Under the pieces are notes generated by a model. The model was not told the DNA's origin. It ran no database searches and was given only the letters and a program-made list of their open reading frames with translations. Below are positions 7,942-16,765 of a stretch of 64,000 nt of DNA, one piece after another; positions within the stretch are counted from its first letter, which is position 1, and each line of letters opens with the position of its first letter. The stretch is from NCBI GenBank assembly GCA_910580105.1, contig CAJTWN010000001.1, forward strand, positions 372,001 to 436,000, written 5' to 3'. The stretch comes from an uncultured Clostridia bacterium. Lineage in GTDB: Bacteria > Bacillota > Clostridia > Monoglobales > Monoglobaceae. The position numbers and the translations under genes were made by a program.

Positions 7942-9243
7942 TCATTCCCACTCAATAGTAGCCGTTGGCTTTGGTGACAAGTCATAACACACCCGGTTCA
8001 CATTTTTTACCTCTTTTAAAATTCGGTTGGTTATCTTCATCAAAACTGCCCAATCAAGCTGTTCAATGGTGGCAGTCATTGCATCGACAGTGTTGACTGC
8101 CCGCAAAATAACAGGGTATTCAAAACACCTTGCATTTTCTCTGACACCAACCGATTTAAAATCAGGAACAATGGTAAAATACTGCCAAACTTTTTGATCC
8201 AATCCTGCTTTTGCAAACTCTTCCCGCAAAATAGCATCTGATTCACGCACAGCCTCGAGACGTTCTTTTGTTATTGCACCAAGGCACCGAACACCCAATC
8301 CCGGTCCCGGAAACGGCTGACGGAATACCATATCATGCGGCAATCCTAATTCCAATCCACAAGCACGAACTTCATCTTTAAATAATTGGCGCAGGGGTTC
8401 CACCAATGCAAACTGCAAGTCTTCGGGCAGACCGCCGACATTATGATGTGACTTGACGGTTTTTGCTGTCTTTGTACCGCTTTCAACTATGTCGGGATAA
8501 ATTGTTCCCTGTCCCAAGAAATCAATTCCATCCAACTTACGCGCTTCTTCCTCAAAGACGCGGATAAATTCACCGCCAATGATTTTCCGCTTTTCTTCCG
8601 GGTCTGCAACACCAGCAAGCTTACCCAAAAACCGCTCGGACGCATCCACATAGACAAGATTGGCATTCATCTGATTTTTAAATACCTCAATAACACTCTC
8701 TGACTCACCTTTGCGCATTAATCCATGATTCACATGAACGCAGGTAAGATTCTCGCCAATGGCTTTGAGAAGAAGTGCCGCCACAACAGAGCTATCCACA
8801 CCCCCGGAAAGAGCAAGCAGGACTTTTTTATCTCCCACCTGTCGCTTAACCAATTCCACCTGGTCTTCGATAAAATTCTTCATATTCCAGTTAGCCTGCG
8901 CATTGCATACATCAAAAACAAAATTTTTCAGTGTGTCTTTTAATTCCTCCTCATCCTTTGGCAGAGAAATAGCCGCGCACTTTGCTGCCGGATGGTTTAC
9001 GGCAATCATAGGGATCCCGGTCTGATACAAATCTGCCGCAACATCTATCTGAACACCGTCCACAACACAATTCGGCCCGCCGTTTAAAATAACACCCTTT
9101 ACATTGGGTAATTCCATCAATTCTTTTGCTGTAATGTCATGGGGATAAATTTCACTATATACCCCCAATGCACGGATAGCTCTCGCTACCACGGTATTTT
9201 CTTCACTTCCAAGGTCCAAAATTACAATCATGTCTTGTTTCAT
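7942..9243 (-). CDS. GMP synthase paralogue with degenerate glutaminase domain (probably ammonia-dependent)
   Basis: 433 residues, about 80 fewer than canonical GuaA. The ATP-pyrophosphatase domain (from about residue 115) and dimerization domain are intact: LALSGGVDSSV P-loop, SHHNVGGLP, RQPFPGPGLGVRCLG, and the terminal TATIEWE. The N-terminal amidotransferase is shortened and has lost its active site. The GICYGxQ nucleophile region is IAVNHPAAKC, and the FHPE His-Glu block is gone. It could make GMP from XMP only with free ammonia, or have another role. A complete guaA lies 2.8 kb away. ATG at 9243 follows GAGG by about 6 bases. Its 3' end is the presumed att site of the Thoeris island. 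Confidence 0.85.
   Translation of the reverse strand: MKQDMIVILDLGSEENTVVARAIRALGVYSEIYPHDITAKELMELPNVKGVILNGGPNCVVDGVQIDVAADLYQTGIPMIAVNHPAAKCAAISLPKDEEELKDTLKNFVFDVCNAQANWNMKNFIEDQVELVKRQVGDKKVLLALSGGVDSSVVAALLLKAIGENLTCVHVNHGLMRKGESESVIEVFKNQMNANLVYVDASERFLGKLAGVADPEEKRKIIGGEFIRVFEEEARKLDGIDFLGQGTIYPDIVESGTKTAKTVKSHHNVGGLPEDLQFALVEPLRQLFKDEVRACGLELGLPHDMVFRQPFPGPGLGVRCLGAITKERLEAVRESDAILREEFAKAGLDQKVWQYFTIVPDFKSVGVRENARCFEYPVILRAVNTVDAMTATIEQLDWAVLMKITNRILKEVKNVNRVCYDLSPKPTATIEWE
7944..7953 (+). other. Putative att core in the 3' end of the GMP synthase paralogue
   Basis: ATTCCCACTC overlaps the stop and final codons and is repeated exactly at 4665-4674. See the island finding. Confidence 0.45.
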
Positions 9244-9358
9244 AAATTCCCTCTTTTCCTATCTTTTTTTCAATTATACTATTATAACTGCTAAATTACA
9301 ATATTTTTTTCCTTGAACTACAAAAATTCTTCTGATCCGTATAACTACAATACAACAA

Positions 9359-10345
9359 TTATCCTTCGACCGGCAAACGATTATAAAAGACCGTTCTCAT
9401 TTTACAATAATATAGCAGACCTGCTGCATCTGCCAAAAACCAGCCAATCGGAACAGAAATCCATATTCCTGCCACCCCAACAGCCGGAATAGCTGACAAC
9501 ACATAGGCAAGAATGACACGGCTTCCAAGTGAAATAACCGTCAGTACCACAGACATCCCTGGTTTTCGCATAGCACGATAAAGTCCATAGAACAAAAACA
9601 ACCAACCGATCCCCAAATAGCAAGCGCCTTCTATCCGAAGATACTGCATCCCAACAGCTATAACCTCAGTTTCCTGATGCGGCACAAAAATACATAGTAA
9701 AGGCTTAGCAAACAAAAAAACGACAACGCTAATAATTAAGCTAAACAAGGCTGCGACCATAAACGCACTTTTTATTCCCTGCTTTATCCGTTTAATTTGA
9801 TTGGCACCATAATTTTGCGCAACAAAGATGGAAAAAGCATTGCCAAAATCCTGTACAGGCATATATGCAAATGAATCAATCTTTACTGCTGCAGCAAATG
9901 CAGCCATCACAACAATTCCAAAACTGTTAATTAACCCTTGTACCAACAAAATACCAAAATTCATAATTGACTGCTGTATACAGGTCAACAATGAAAAATG
10001 TGTAATTTCCTTTACCAATGCGGCTGTAAAAAAGCCCTTTCCCTTCCGGATGCGAAACGCCGGATAACGTGTCATAACATAAATCCCAATGCCGACACCG
10101 GAAACAAACTGAGAGATTACCGTAGCAATTGCTGCCCCTTCTACACCCCACTTGAGAACAAGGACAAACAGCAAATCAAGGCCAATATTTAATACGGCTG
10201 CAAGTGCATTTGTCCCCACAAACTGCCCGACGATCAGCGTATCAACAATATTATAAAACTGCTGTAACAGATTGCCAATGATCATCGGTACGGAAAATTT
10301 TAATATTGTAGTTGTTATTTTTCCATCAGTCAATGTTCTTTCCAC
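9359..10345 (-). CDS. MATE-family efflux transporter with a large internal deletion
   Basis: About 328 residues from a GTG at 10345 (GGAAGGG 7 bases upstream; an ATG at 10369 is the alternative), against 440-460 in the family. The start, VERTLTDGKI..MIIGNLLQQFYNIVDTLIVGQFVGTNALAAV, is normal for helix 1-2 of MatE. It then jumps to LNIGLDLLFVLVLKWGVEGAA, which normally lies some 100-110 residues further on. The reading frame stays open, so helices 3-5 of the first bundle seem deleted in frame. The second MatE half (residues about 120-328) looks complete. Such a protein is unlikely to transport normally. Confidence 0.7.
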   Translation of the reverse strand: MERTLTDGKITTTILKFSVPMIIGNLLQQFYNIVDTLIVGQFVGTNALAAVLNIGLDLLFVLVLKWGVEGAAIATVISQFVSGVGIGIYVMTRYPAFRIRKGKGFFTAALVKEITHFSLLTCIQQSIMNFGILLVQGLINSFGIVVMAAFAAAVKIDSFAYMPVQDFGNAFSIFVAQNYGANQIKRIKQGIKSAFMVAALFSLIISVVVFLFAKPLLCIFVPHQETEVIAVGMQYLRIEGACYLGIGWLFLFYGLYRAMRKPGMSVVLTVISLGSRVILAYVLSAIPAVGVAGIWISVPIGWFLADAAGLLYYCKMRTVFYNRLPVEG

Positions 10346-10414
10346 ACACAAGCCCTTCCTTATTCCCATTTTATTCCAAATGATTAAATATCAGCAGGCG
10401 AAGCAATTTATTCC

Positions 10415-11587
10415 TCATTCAGATTTTTTCCGTTTTTGGTTTCGTAAAAAAACAAGTATTGCACACACAAGCATTAAAATTACTGTCACCCAAATACAGA
10501 GCATACCAGCCGTCATTGCTACATTCTGCGCCACATACCCGGTAATTGCCGGCATTACAATTGATCCGACACCGGCGCCTCCCATAGCCAGCCCCATACC
10601 ATAAGCAGAAAAATCAACAATCCGATTGAGTGCAGAAACTGAAGTTGGATAAATTCCAGCAAGAAACAGCCCGATACATAAAATCAGAACCGGAATCAAA
10701 ATTAAATTTTGGGTAAAGGTAAACAACCCATACACCATGGCCGCCCCCACCGAAAGTATCAAAAGCATTTTATAAACATGTATCTTGTGAGAGATACCCG
10801 CAACAACCAATCTGCCAATAATCATCACTAACCACATCAATGAAACCATAAGAGGCGCAATTTCCGGCGCCATGCGTCCAGTGTCTTTCAAATACGCAGT
10901 CAGCCAGCCGTTGATTGCAGTTTCAGAACATAAATAAAACAGCATAATCCCAAAGACAAGATAAAAATCCGGATTTTTTAAAAATGAGCTGTCTAATTTC
11001 TTTTTTTCTTTTTTGTCTGCCTGCTTCAACGTCTGAACACTGTCTATATCAATCATAAGGTAAACAACAATCGCTATAATACTAAGCAATGCCAAAGCAA
11101 TCAATGCAGCCTCAAAGCCCAGATTAAATTTTAAAAATATTGCCACTATTACAGGGGCCAAGCAACCACCAACCGCAAAAAAAGAATGCAGAATATTAAC
11201 AGGTCCCGCATCGCCATTTGCCAATGTGGAAACCGTCACATTATTGGTGTTATTCACAACACCCCGGCCAAACCCTGTGAACAACAAGAAAACAAACAGC
11301 CATCCCGGATTTTTTGTAAATGCCAGTCCAAATAACGCGACTGGGATCAATATTGAAATAAATACAACCGTGCGTTTTCGTCCGACAAATTCTGCAATTA
11401 CTCCTGTTAATGTACTGCATATTAAAAAGCCAATCGAATGTGCAGATAGAAGGAGTCCGCCTTCTGTATAATTCAATGCACATTTTTCCATCAAAGAAGG
11501 CAAAACCGCACCAATGACCAGCGACATTGCCCCAACAATAAAATATGTATAATAACATCCAGCTAAAATTGATTTTTTCTGATTCAT
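10415..11587 (-). CDS. MFS transporter, 12 membrane segments
   Basis: 390 residues from ATG at 11587, chosen because GAGGAGA lies just upstream. Twelve hydrophobic segments are visible, with the MFS loop signature as GVIAEFVGRKRTVVF (about residues 58-72) and a hydrophilic central loop (KQADKKEKKKL). It resembles fucose-permease-like or YfkF-like carriers in layout, but the substrate cannot be assigned. The gene lies 70 bp before the truncated MATE gene, likely in one transcript. A second MFS protein at 49822 is of a similar general kind. Confidence 0.8.
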   Translation of the reverse strand: MNQKKSILAGCYYTYFIVGAMSLVIGAVLPSLMEKCALNYTEGGLLLSAHSIGFLICSTLTGVIAEFVGRKRTVVFISILIPVALFGLAFTKNPGWLFVFLLFTGFGRGVVNNTNNVTVSTLANGDAGPVNILHSFFAVGGCLAPVIVAIFLKFNLGFEAALIALALLSIIAIVVYLMIDIDSVQTLKQADKKEKKKLDSSFLKNPDFYLVFGIMLFYLCSETAINGWLTAYLKDTGRMAPEIAPLMVSLMWLVMIIGRLVVAGISHKIHVYKMLLILSVGAAMVYGLFTFTQNLILIPVLILCIGLFLAGIYPTSVSALNRIVDFSAYGMGLAMGGAGVGSIVMPAITGYVAQNVAMTAGMLCIWVTVILMLVCAILVFLRNQKRKKSE

Positions 11588-11765
11588 ATCTTCTCCTCTT
11601 TCATTCCCTTTTTTAACCAATGTTAAGTATTGTACTATATATTTAAAAAAAAGACAATCCCCTTGAAGGAAGATCTATATAATACACATAATTTAAAGAG
11701 ATTCATCTGTGAGAACAATCGGTTATGTTATAGTAAAGGTTAATCAAACTTGCCCTTTTTAGGAT

Positions 11766-11795
11766 AAAAATCGTTTTGCCCGTTGACACAAATTT
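11766..11795 (+). repeat. Direct repeat copy 1 near guaA
   Basis: Begins AAAAATCGTTTTGCCC and matches 12001-12030 at about 25 of 30 positions. Function unknown; possibly a scar of an insertion at guaA. Confidence 0.45.
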
Positions 11796-11936
11796 GTTAC
11801 GGGGTAAACCCGTTTTGTAAAAAAATCTTGTCCCTCCTGCTTTGAGGATTTATAAAATTTTAAATGATAATAAAACGATAATTTAATTATCAAAATGCCG
11901 TATTTATAAGGTTTATCGCCTATTTTATAAAAAAAT

Positions 11937-11969
11937 TAGACCCTAAAAACTGTTTGTTTCTAAGGTCTA
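11937..11969 (-). terminator. Terminator downstream of guaA
   Basis: TAGACCCTA (11937-11945) pairs with TAAGGTCTA (11961-11969). On the minus strand a run of seven T follows, so it ends guaA transcripts; the plus side is also T-rich. Confidence 0.7.
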
Positions 11970-12000
11970 TTTTCTTTTAATTTGAGGCACAAAATTTTTT

Positions 12001-12030
12001 AAAAATCGCTTTGCCCTTTAACACAATTAT
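12001..12030 (+). repeat. Direct repeat copy 2, adjoining the guaA stop codon
   Basis: Begins AAAAATCGCTTTGCCC; see copy 1 at 11766. Confidence 0.45.
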
Positions 12031-13562
12031 CATTCCCATTCAATGGTTGAAGGTGGTTTGCTCGTAATATCATAAACAATGCGGTTTACATATTTTACTT
12101 CATTCACAATCCGACGGCTGACAACGTCCAGCACATCATAAGGAATCCTCGCCCATTCACCGGTCATAAAATCTGTGGTCGTCACCGCTCGGAGCGCTAT
12201 GGTATAATCATAGGTACGCTCATCCCCCATTACCCCCACAGAACGCATGTTGGTTACCACAGCAAAGTATTGGTTAATCTCTCGCTGTAAACCGGCTTTT
12301 GCAATCTCCTCCCGGAAAATAAAATCCGCATCCTTCAATATCTCCAGCCGCTCTTTGGTTATATCTCCAATACAACGGATAGCAAGCCCAGGTCCAGGAA
12401 ATGGCTGCCGCCAGACCAGCTGTTCCGGTATGCCGAGCTCCGTTCCCAGCTTCCGAACCTCATCTTTAAAAAGATTGCGCAGGGGCTCAATTATTTCTTT
12501 AAAATCCACATAATCAGGGAGACCTCCCACATTGTGATGGCTCTTGATAACCGAAGCGTCACCTGCTCCACTCTCGATAACATCAGGATAGATGGTTCCT
12601 TGTACCAAATAATCTACCCGGCCAATCTTTTTTGCCTCTTCTTCAAACACACGGATAAATTCTTCACCAATTATTTTTCTCTTCTCTTCCGGCTCTTCCA
12701 CGCCGGCAAGCCTGCTGAGAAAACGCTCTTCACAATTTACACGAATCAGGTTTATATCAAACTGATCCCGAAAAACTTTTTCAACTTCATCGCCTTCATT
12801 CTTCCGCAAAAGACCATGGTCTACAAAAATACAAACCAGCTGTTTTCCAACCGCTTTTGACAGGAGGATTGCGGCAACACTGCTGTCAACACCGCCGGAA
12901 AGCGCACAGAGCACCTTTTTATCTCCTATCTTTTCCCGGGCAGAAACAATATAATTTTTCGCATAATCCGCCATTGTCCAATCTCCGCTGCAGCCACAGA
13001 CTTCAAATAAAAAATTGCGGATCATTCGACTGCCAAAAGGCGTATGATTGACTTCAGGATGAAATTGTACCCCATAAAAATTGCGTTTGCTGTCCTGAAA
13101 TGCCGCTACCGGACAATGAGCTGTTTTGCCAATAACAACAAAGCCCTCCGGTACCTCCTCAATCTTATCTGTATGACTCATTAAACATTCATTTTTGGGA
13201 TCAATGTCTTTAAAGAGCGGACTTTCCGAAAGACTGACATCCACCACGCCATATTCTCGTGTATTGGCCTGCTGAACATTGCCCCCCAACATCATACTCA
13301 TCATCTGTGCACCATAACAAATCCCCAAAACCGGTATTCCCAGCGAAAACACACCGGGATCAATCTTTGGCGCCTCTTTGTCATAGACACTGTTCGGACC
13401 GCCGGTGAAAATAATCCCTTTGGGCGCAAACGCTTTGATTTCTTCCAAACTTTTTGTATAGGGGATAACGACACAATAGACGTTTGCCTCACGCACACGG
13501 CGGGCAATTAACTGGTTGTACTGTCCACCAAAATCAATTACAACAATGGTTTCATTCTGCAT
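12030..13562 (-). CDS. guaA: GMP synthase (glutamine-hydrolysing)
   Basis: 510 residues, canonical length, ATG at 13562 after GGAGGAG. It converts XMP to GMP with ATP and glutamine, the last step of guanine nucleotide synthesis. The class I glutaminase (residues 1-195) is complete: ICYGAQ with the nucleophile Cys near 83, and VQFHPEVNHT with His and Glu near 168-173. The ATP-PPase domain starts at LCALSGGVDSS near 222, and the C-terminal dimerization domain ends PPSTIEWE. It follows purF and purC but is separated from purF by a strong terminator. Confidence 0.97.
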   Translation of the reverse strand: MQNETIVVIDFGGQYNQLIARRVREANVYCVVIPYTKSLEEIKAFAPKGIIFTGGPNSVYDKEAPKIDPGVFSLGIPVLGICYGAQMMSMMLGGNVQQANTREYGVVDVSLSESPLFKDIDPKNECLMSHTDKIEEVPEGFVVIGKTAHCPVAAFQDSKRNFYGVQFHPEVNHTPFGSRMIRNFLFEVCGCSGDWTMADYAKNYIVSAREKIGDKKVLCALSGGVDSSVAAILLSKAVGKQLVCIFVDHGLLRKNEGDEVEKVFRDQFDINLIRVNCEERFLSRLAGVEEPEEKRKIIGEEFIRVFEEEAKKIGRVDYLVQGTIYPDVIESGAGDASVIKSHHNVGGLPDYVDFKEIIEPLRNLFKDEVRKLGTELGIPEQLVWRQPFPGPGLAIRCIGDITKERLEILKDADFIFREEIAKAGLQREINQYFAVVTNMRSVGVMGDERTYDYTIALRAVTTTDFMTGEWARIPYDVLDVVSRRIVNEVKYVNRIVYDITSKPPSTIEWE

Positions 13563-13602
13563 TGTTCTCCTCCTTTAGTTATCAAAAATTGTTCAAATAC
13601 AA

Positions 13603-13635
13603 AAGGCAGGGACAGCATAAGGCTGTCCCTGCCTT
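13603..13635 (-). terminator. Strong terminator between purF and guaA
   Basis: AAGGCAGGGACAGC (13603-13616) pairs perfectly with 13622-13635. On the minus strand TTTTGTATTTG follows. Since only 40 bp separate it from the guaA start, guaA is either expressed by read-through or from a promoter overlapping this structure. Confidence 0.8.
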
Positions 13636-13642
13636 AAACTAC

Positions 13643-15070
13643 TTACTCATTTGCTTCTTCCGGTACATAAACAGGATAATTACCGGTGAAACAGGCATCG
13701 CAACAGCCTCTTGTACATTCCGGCACAAGATTCTGCATTGCCTCAATAGAAAGATACGCCAGGGAATCGGCACCAATATAAGAACAGGTTTCCTCCAGAC
13801 TCAGCTTACAGGCGATCAACTTGTCCCTGTTGTCAATATCCGTTCCAAAATAACACGGGTTCAAGAATGGCGGAGAAGAAATCCGAACATGGACCTCTTT
13901 TGCCCCCGCATCACGCAGAAGCTTTACAATTCGCCCACACGTTGTACCGCGAACAATTGAATCGTCAATCATCACAACCCGCTTGCCTGCAATGGTTTCA
14001 CGCATTGCATTCAACTTAATCCGAAGCGCAGCTTCGCGCTCCTCCTGGGTCGGCTGAATAAAAGTTCTGCCAATATAACGATTTTTAATAAATCCAACAC
14101 CATAAGGGATTCCGGATTCATAAGAATAGCCAAGTGCAGCATCCAAACCAGAGTCCGGTACACCGATAACAATGTCCGCTTCTACCGGACTTTCCTTTGC
14201 CAAAAATTTTCCTGCATTCAATCTTGCATTATGTACACTGGCACCATCAATAACACTATCAGGACGCGCAAAATAAATATATTCAAATACGCATAAAGCA
14301 CTTTTTTGACCACACAAATCTGTATAGGAATGCAGACCGTCTTTATCAACAACAACCACTTCGCCAGGTTCAACATCACGGACAAATTCCGCATTGACAG
14401 AATCTAAAGCACAGGTTTCAGAAGCAAATACCCAGGAATTTTTAATCTTCCCGATACAAAGCGGATGAAATCCCTGAGGATCTCTTGCTACAACCATACG
14501 CTGAGGTGTCATGACAATAATGGAATACGCACCGCTGATCTCGGTCATCACCTTCATCATAGCCTCTGCGGTGGAATTGGTGCGAATACGCTCTTTTGCC
14601 ATAAGCTGTGCAATAATTTCACTATCGTTGGTTGTTTGGAAAATTGCCCCTTGTTCCTGTAATTCTTCGCGTATCTTATCTACATTTACAAGATTTCCAT
14701 TATGTGCAAGTGCAAAAGCTCCCTTCTGATAACGGGAAACCAGCGGCTGTGCATTTTCACGGCGGCTGGCACCTGCCGTTGTATAGCGGACATGCCCTAC
14801 TGCTGCAAACCCCTGTAATTCCTTGAGGACGAGCGGATTAAATACTTCCTGTACAAGTCCCATATCCTTATACTGTAAAATTTGTATCTTATCCTCTTCA
14901 TCACGATTATTCACTGCTATACCACAACTTTCCTGCCCTCTGTGCTGCAGTGCATAAAGACCATAATAGGTCAGCCGGGATACATCCAGTTGATCTCCAT
15001 TGTCATAGATACCAAAAATACCGCATTCTTCATGTACATTGTCTGCGCCAAAAATTTCTTCCCTTTTCAA
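13643..15070 (-). CDS. purF: Amidophosphoribosyltransferase
   Basis: 475 residues from the TTG at 15070, which has GGAGG 8 bases upstream; a GTG three codons earlier overlaps that site. It catalyses the first committed step of purine synthesis, PRPP to phosphoribosylamine with glutamine. A short propeptide precedes the N-terminal nucleophile in EECGIFGIYD, as in Firmicute PurF, which is cleaved before this Cys. Glutaminase motifs YTTAG and AHNGNLVNV follow. The PRTase site is VVMIDDSIVRGTT near 355. C-terminal CTRGCCDACFTG carries Cys residues typical of the iron-sulfur form. Downstream of purC in the same transcript. Confidence 0.95.
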   Translation of the reverse strand: MKREEIFGADNVHEECGIFGIYDNGDQLDVSRLTYYGLYALQHRGQESCGIAVNNRDEEDKIQILQYKDMGLVQEVFNPLVLKELQGFAAVGHVRYTTAGASRRENAQPLVSRYQKGAFALAHNGNLVNVDKIREELQEQGAIFQTTNDSEIIAQLMAKERIRTNSTAEAMMKVMTEISGAYSIIVMTPQRMVVARDPQGFHPLCIGKIKNSWVFASETCALDSVNAEFVRDVEPGEVVVVDKDGLHSYTDLCGQKSALCVFEYIYFARPDSVIDGASVHNARLNAGKFLAKESPVEADIVIGVPDSGLDAALGYSYESGIPYGVGFIKNRYIGRTFIQPTQEEREAALRIKLNAMRETIAGKRVVMIDDSIVRGTTCGRIVKLLRDAGAKEVHVRISSPPFLNPCYFGTDIDNRDKLIACKLSLEETCSYIGADSLAYLSIEAMQNLVPECTRGCCDACFTGNYPVYVPEEANE

Positions 15071-15103
15071 CAGATACACCTCCGCTTTCTTAATTGTCCA
15101 ATT

Positions 15104-15817
15104 CTAATTCATGCCCATCAAACGTTTCATAATCTCTTGATACGCATCTTCAACATTGCCGAGGTCACGTCTGAATCTGTCTTTATCCAATTTTTCATTG
15201 GTTTCCACATCCCAGAAACGGCAGGTATCAGGAGAAATTTCATCTGCCAGTACGATTGTTCCATCACTTGTTTTTCCAAATTCAAGTTTAAAATCAATTA
15301 ATTTTATACCAAGATTCAAAAGATAAGCCTTTAAAATTTCATTGACTTTAAAAGCATATTTTGCAATTAAATCAATCTCTTCCCGGGTGGCAAGGCCAAG
15401 CGCCAAAACATGATAACTATTAATCAGTGGATCCCCCAGCGCATCATCTTTCAGACTGAATTCAAGGGATGGCGTAAGAAGTGTACGTCCTTCTTCAACA
15501 CCATAGCGCTTAGAGAAAGAACCTGCGGCCACGTTACGGATAATCACTTCCAAAGGAACAATGGTCACCTTTTTCACCAGCGTTTCGCGGTCGGAAATTT
15601 CCTTTACAAAATGGGTGGGAATTCCCTCTTTTTCAAGCATCTGCATCAGATGGTTGGTCACTCTATTATTGATAATTCCCTTTGCATCAATGGTTCCCTT
15701 TTTTTCGCCGTTAAAAGCGGTTGCATCGTCTTTATAATCCACCATCAAAATCTCAGGATCATCTGTTTTAAACACCTTTTTTGCTTTACCTTCATAAAGC
15801 TGTTCAAGCTTCTGCAT
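15104..15817 (-). CDS. purC: SAICAR synthetase
   Basis: 237 residues from ATG at 15817, which has GGAGG 8-9 bases upstream (an upstream ATG gives 12 extra residues and lacks a site). It joins aspartate to CAIR with ATP. Signatures are LYEGKAKKVF at residues 5-14, FNGEKKG, VPLEVIIRNVAAGSF near 95-109, and LIDFKLEFG..ILADEISPDTCRFWD near 180-210. First gene before purF, with a 33-bp gap. No purine riboswitch was seen upstream. Confidence 0.96.
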   Translation of the reverse strand: MQKLEQLYEGKAKKVFKTDDPEILMVDYKDDATAFNGEKKGTIDAKGIINNRVTNHLMQMLEKEGIPTHFVKEISDRETLVKKVTIVPLEVIIRNVAAGSFSKRYGVEEGRTLLTPSLEFSLKDDALGDPLINSYHVLALGLATREEIDLIAKYAFKVNEILKAYLLNLGIKLIDFKLEFGKTSDGTIVLADEISPDTCRFWDVETNEKLDKDRFRRDLGNVEDAYQEIMKRLMGMN

Positions 15818-16156
15818 TTGGCTATTCCTCCTACTTCCCTCATAGTATTTCATTCGAATAAAATTATTTTATAACACTTAAATATAAATTGCAAGTATTT
15901 TTTCAAACGACAATAAAAAAAAGCAACCTGCACAAAAAAACAATATCCGGCATTTCTTCTTTATAACATTCCATCATGGAAAATACTTCCATTTCAAATT
16001 AATATCTTATTAACTAAAAGCGGATATATTTTACAAACTGCGCATTTGCGTTACGCAAAGGGATAGGATTTTAATGAAAATTTGAATAATCAATTTTTTT
16101 TTCGCCAATAAAACGAAGCCGCTGCAAATACAAAATTTAAAGGCATACGCAAAAAT
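15818..16156. other. Intergenic interval upstream of purC
   Basis: About 340 AT-rich bases with no gene. I looked for a purine riboswitch and for PurR-box pairs and could support neither. The right end holds the terminator of the VOC gene. Confidence 0.5.
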
Positions 16157-16176
16157 GCCCGGCAAATATGCCGGGC
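16157..16176 (-). terminator. Terminator of the PhnB-like gene
   Basis: GCCCGGCA (16157-16164) and TGCCGGGC (16169-16176), followed on the minus strand by TTTTTGCG. Confidence 0.8.
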
Positions 16177-16187
16177 GCCTCCATTCA

Positions 16188-16604
16188 CTATTCCAAACAA
16201 TAATTAAATTGCCAGCCGATACCATAACGGTCGGTCAAAGCGCCATAAAATTTACTCCAAGGCGTTTCAGCAAGTTCCATCTCCACTTTTCCCCCCTCTT
16301 TCAGTGCATCAAAGATCAAGCGCATACCAACCCTGTCGTTTGTGCTGATGGTAAGGCTGATATTGTTTCCTACCGAAAACGGCATTCCCGGCAGTACATC
16401 AGAGAATTGGATTTTGGTATCAAAAATTTGCAGTTCGGTATAAGCCACCAATTTTTTCATCTCTTTGGTCATCGAAAAATCCGGCTCTGCCGGGGTATCT
16501 CCAAAGGTGATTATCTTTGGTTTTTCTGCGGCAAACACTGTTGCGTAATACTCTACTGCCTCCCGGCAGTTTCCATTGAAATTAAGAAATGTATGAATTG
16601 CCAT
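16188..16604 (-). CDS. PhnB-like VOC superfamily protein
   Basis: 138 residues beginning MAIHTFLNFNGNCREAVEYY, the usual opening of the PhnB/3-demethylubiquinone-methyltransferase-like family. It continues with the conserved FSVGNNISLTI block and ends with a typical SKFYGALTDRYGIGWQFNY block. These are small dimeric VOC-fold proteins of unassigned substrate in most bacteria. Single gene with its own terminator; AGGAGG lies upstream of ATG at 16604. Confidence 0.85.
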   Translation of the reverse strand: MAIHTFLNFNGNCREAVEYYATVFAAEKPKIITFGDTPAEPDFSMTKEMKKLVAYTELQIFDTKIQFSDVLPGMPFSVGNNISLTISTNDRVGMRLIFDALKEGGKVEMELAETPWSKFYGALTDRYGIGWQFNYCLE

Positions 16605-16719
16605 ATAAATACCTCCTTTTTATGAATATAGTTTGTGCAAATATAAGAAAATCATTCTATCTCCATCAAAAAACCGGTTACCCATTCTCCTTTCGATTTT
16701 TAATTTTATAAATTTCCGC

Positions 16720-16748
16720 TTATAAATTCTATATAGGGATCCATACTA
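16720..16748 (+). promoter_or_regulatory. Sigma-F/G-like promoter for two small ORFs
   Basis: CATACTA at 16742-16748 matches the forespore sigma -10 consensus CATnnTA exactly; TTATA at 16720-16724 is a partial -35 at a 17-bp spacing. The start codon follows 18 bp later behind CGGAGGTG. Confidence 0.4.
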
Positions 16749-16765
16749 AAATCGGAGGTGTCAAA

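Larger units (their letters stand above)
11588..12029. other. 440-bp intergenic interval with direct repeats and a terminator
   Basis: Non-coding. It contains two imperfect 30-bp direct repeats (11766-11795 and 12001-12030; about 25 of 30 match), the second touching the guaA stop codon, and a bidirectional terminator at 11937-11969. A third TTGCCCTTTT lies near 11752. Confidence 0.5.

Noticed and set aside
15818..16156. Purine riboswitch upstream of purC
   Set aside because: No match to the conserved loop sequences on the minus strand.
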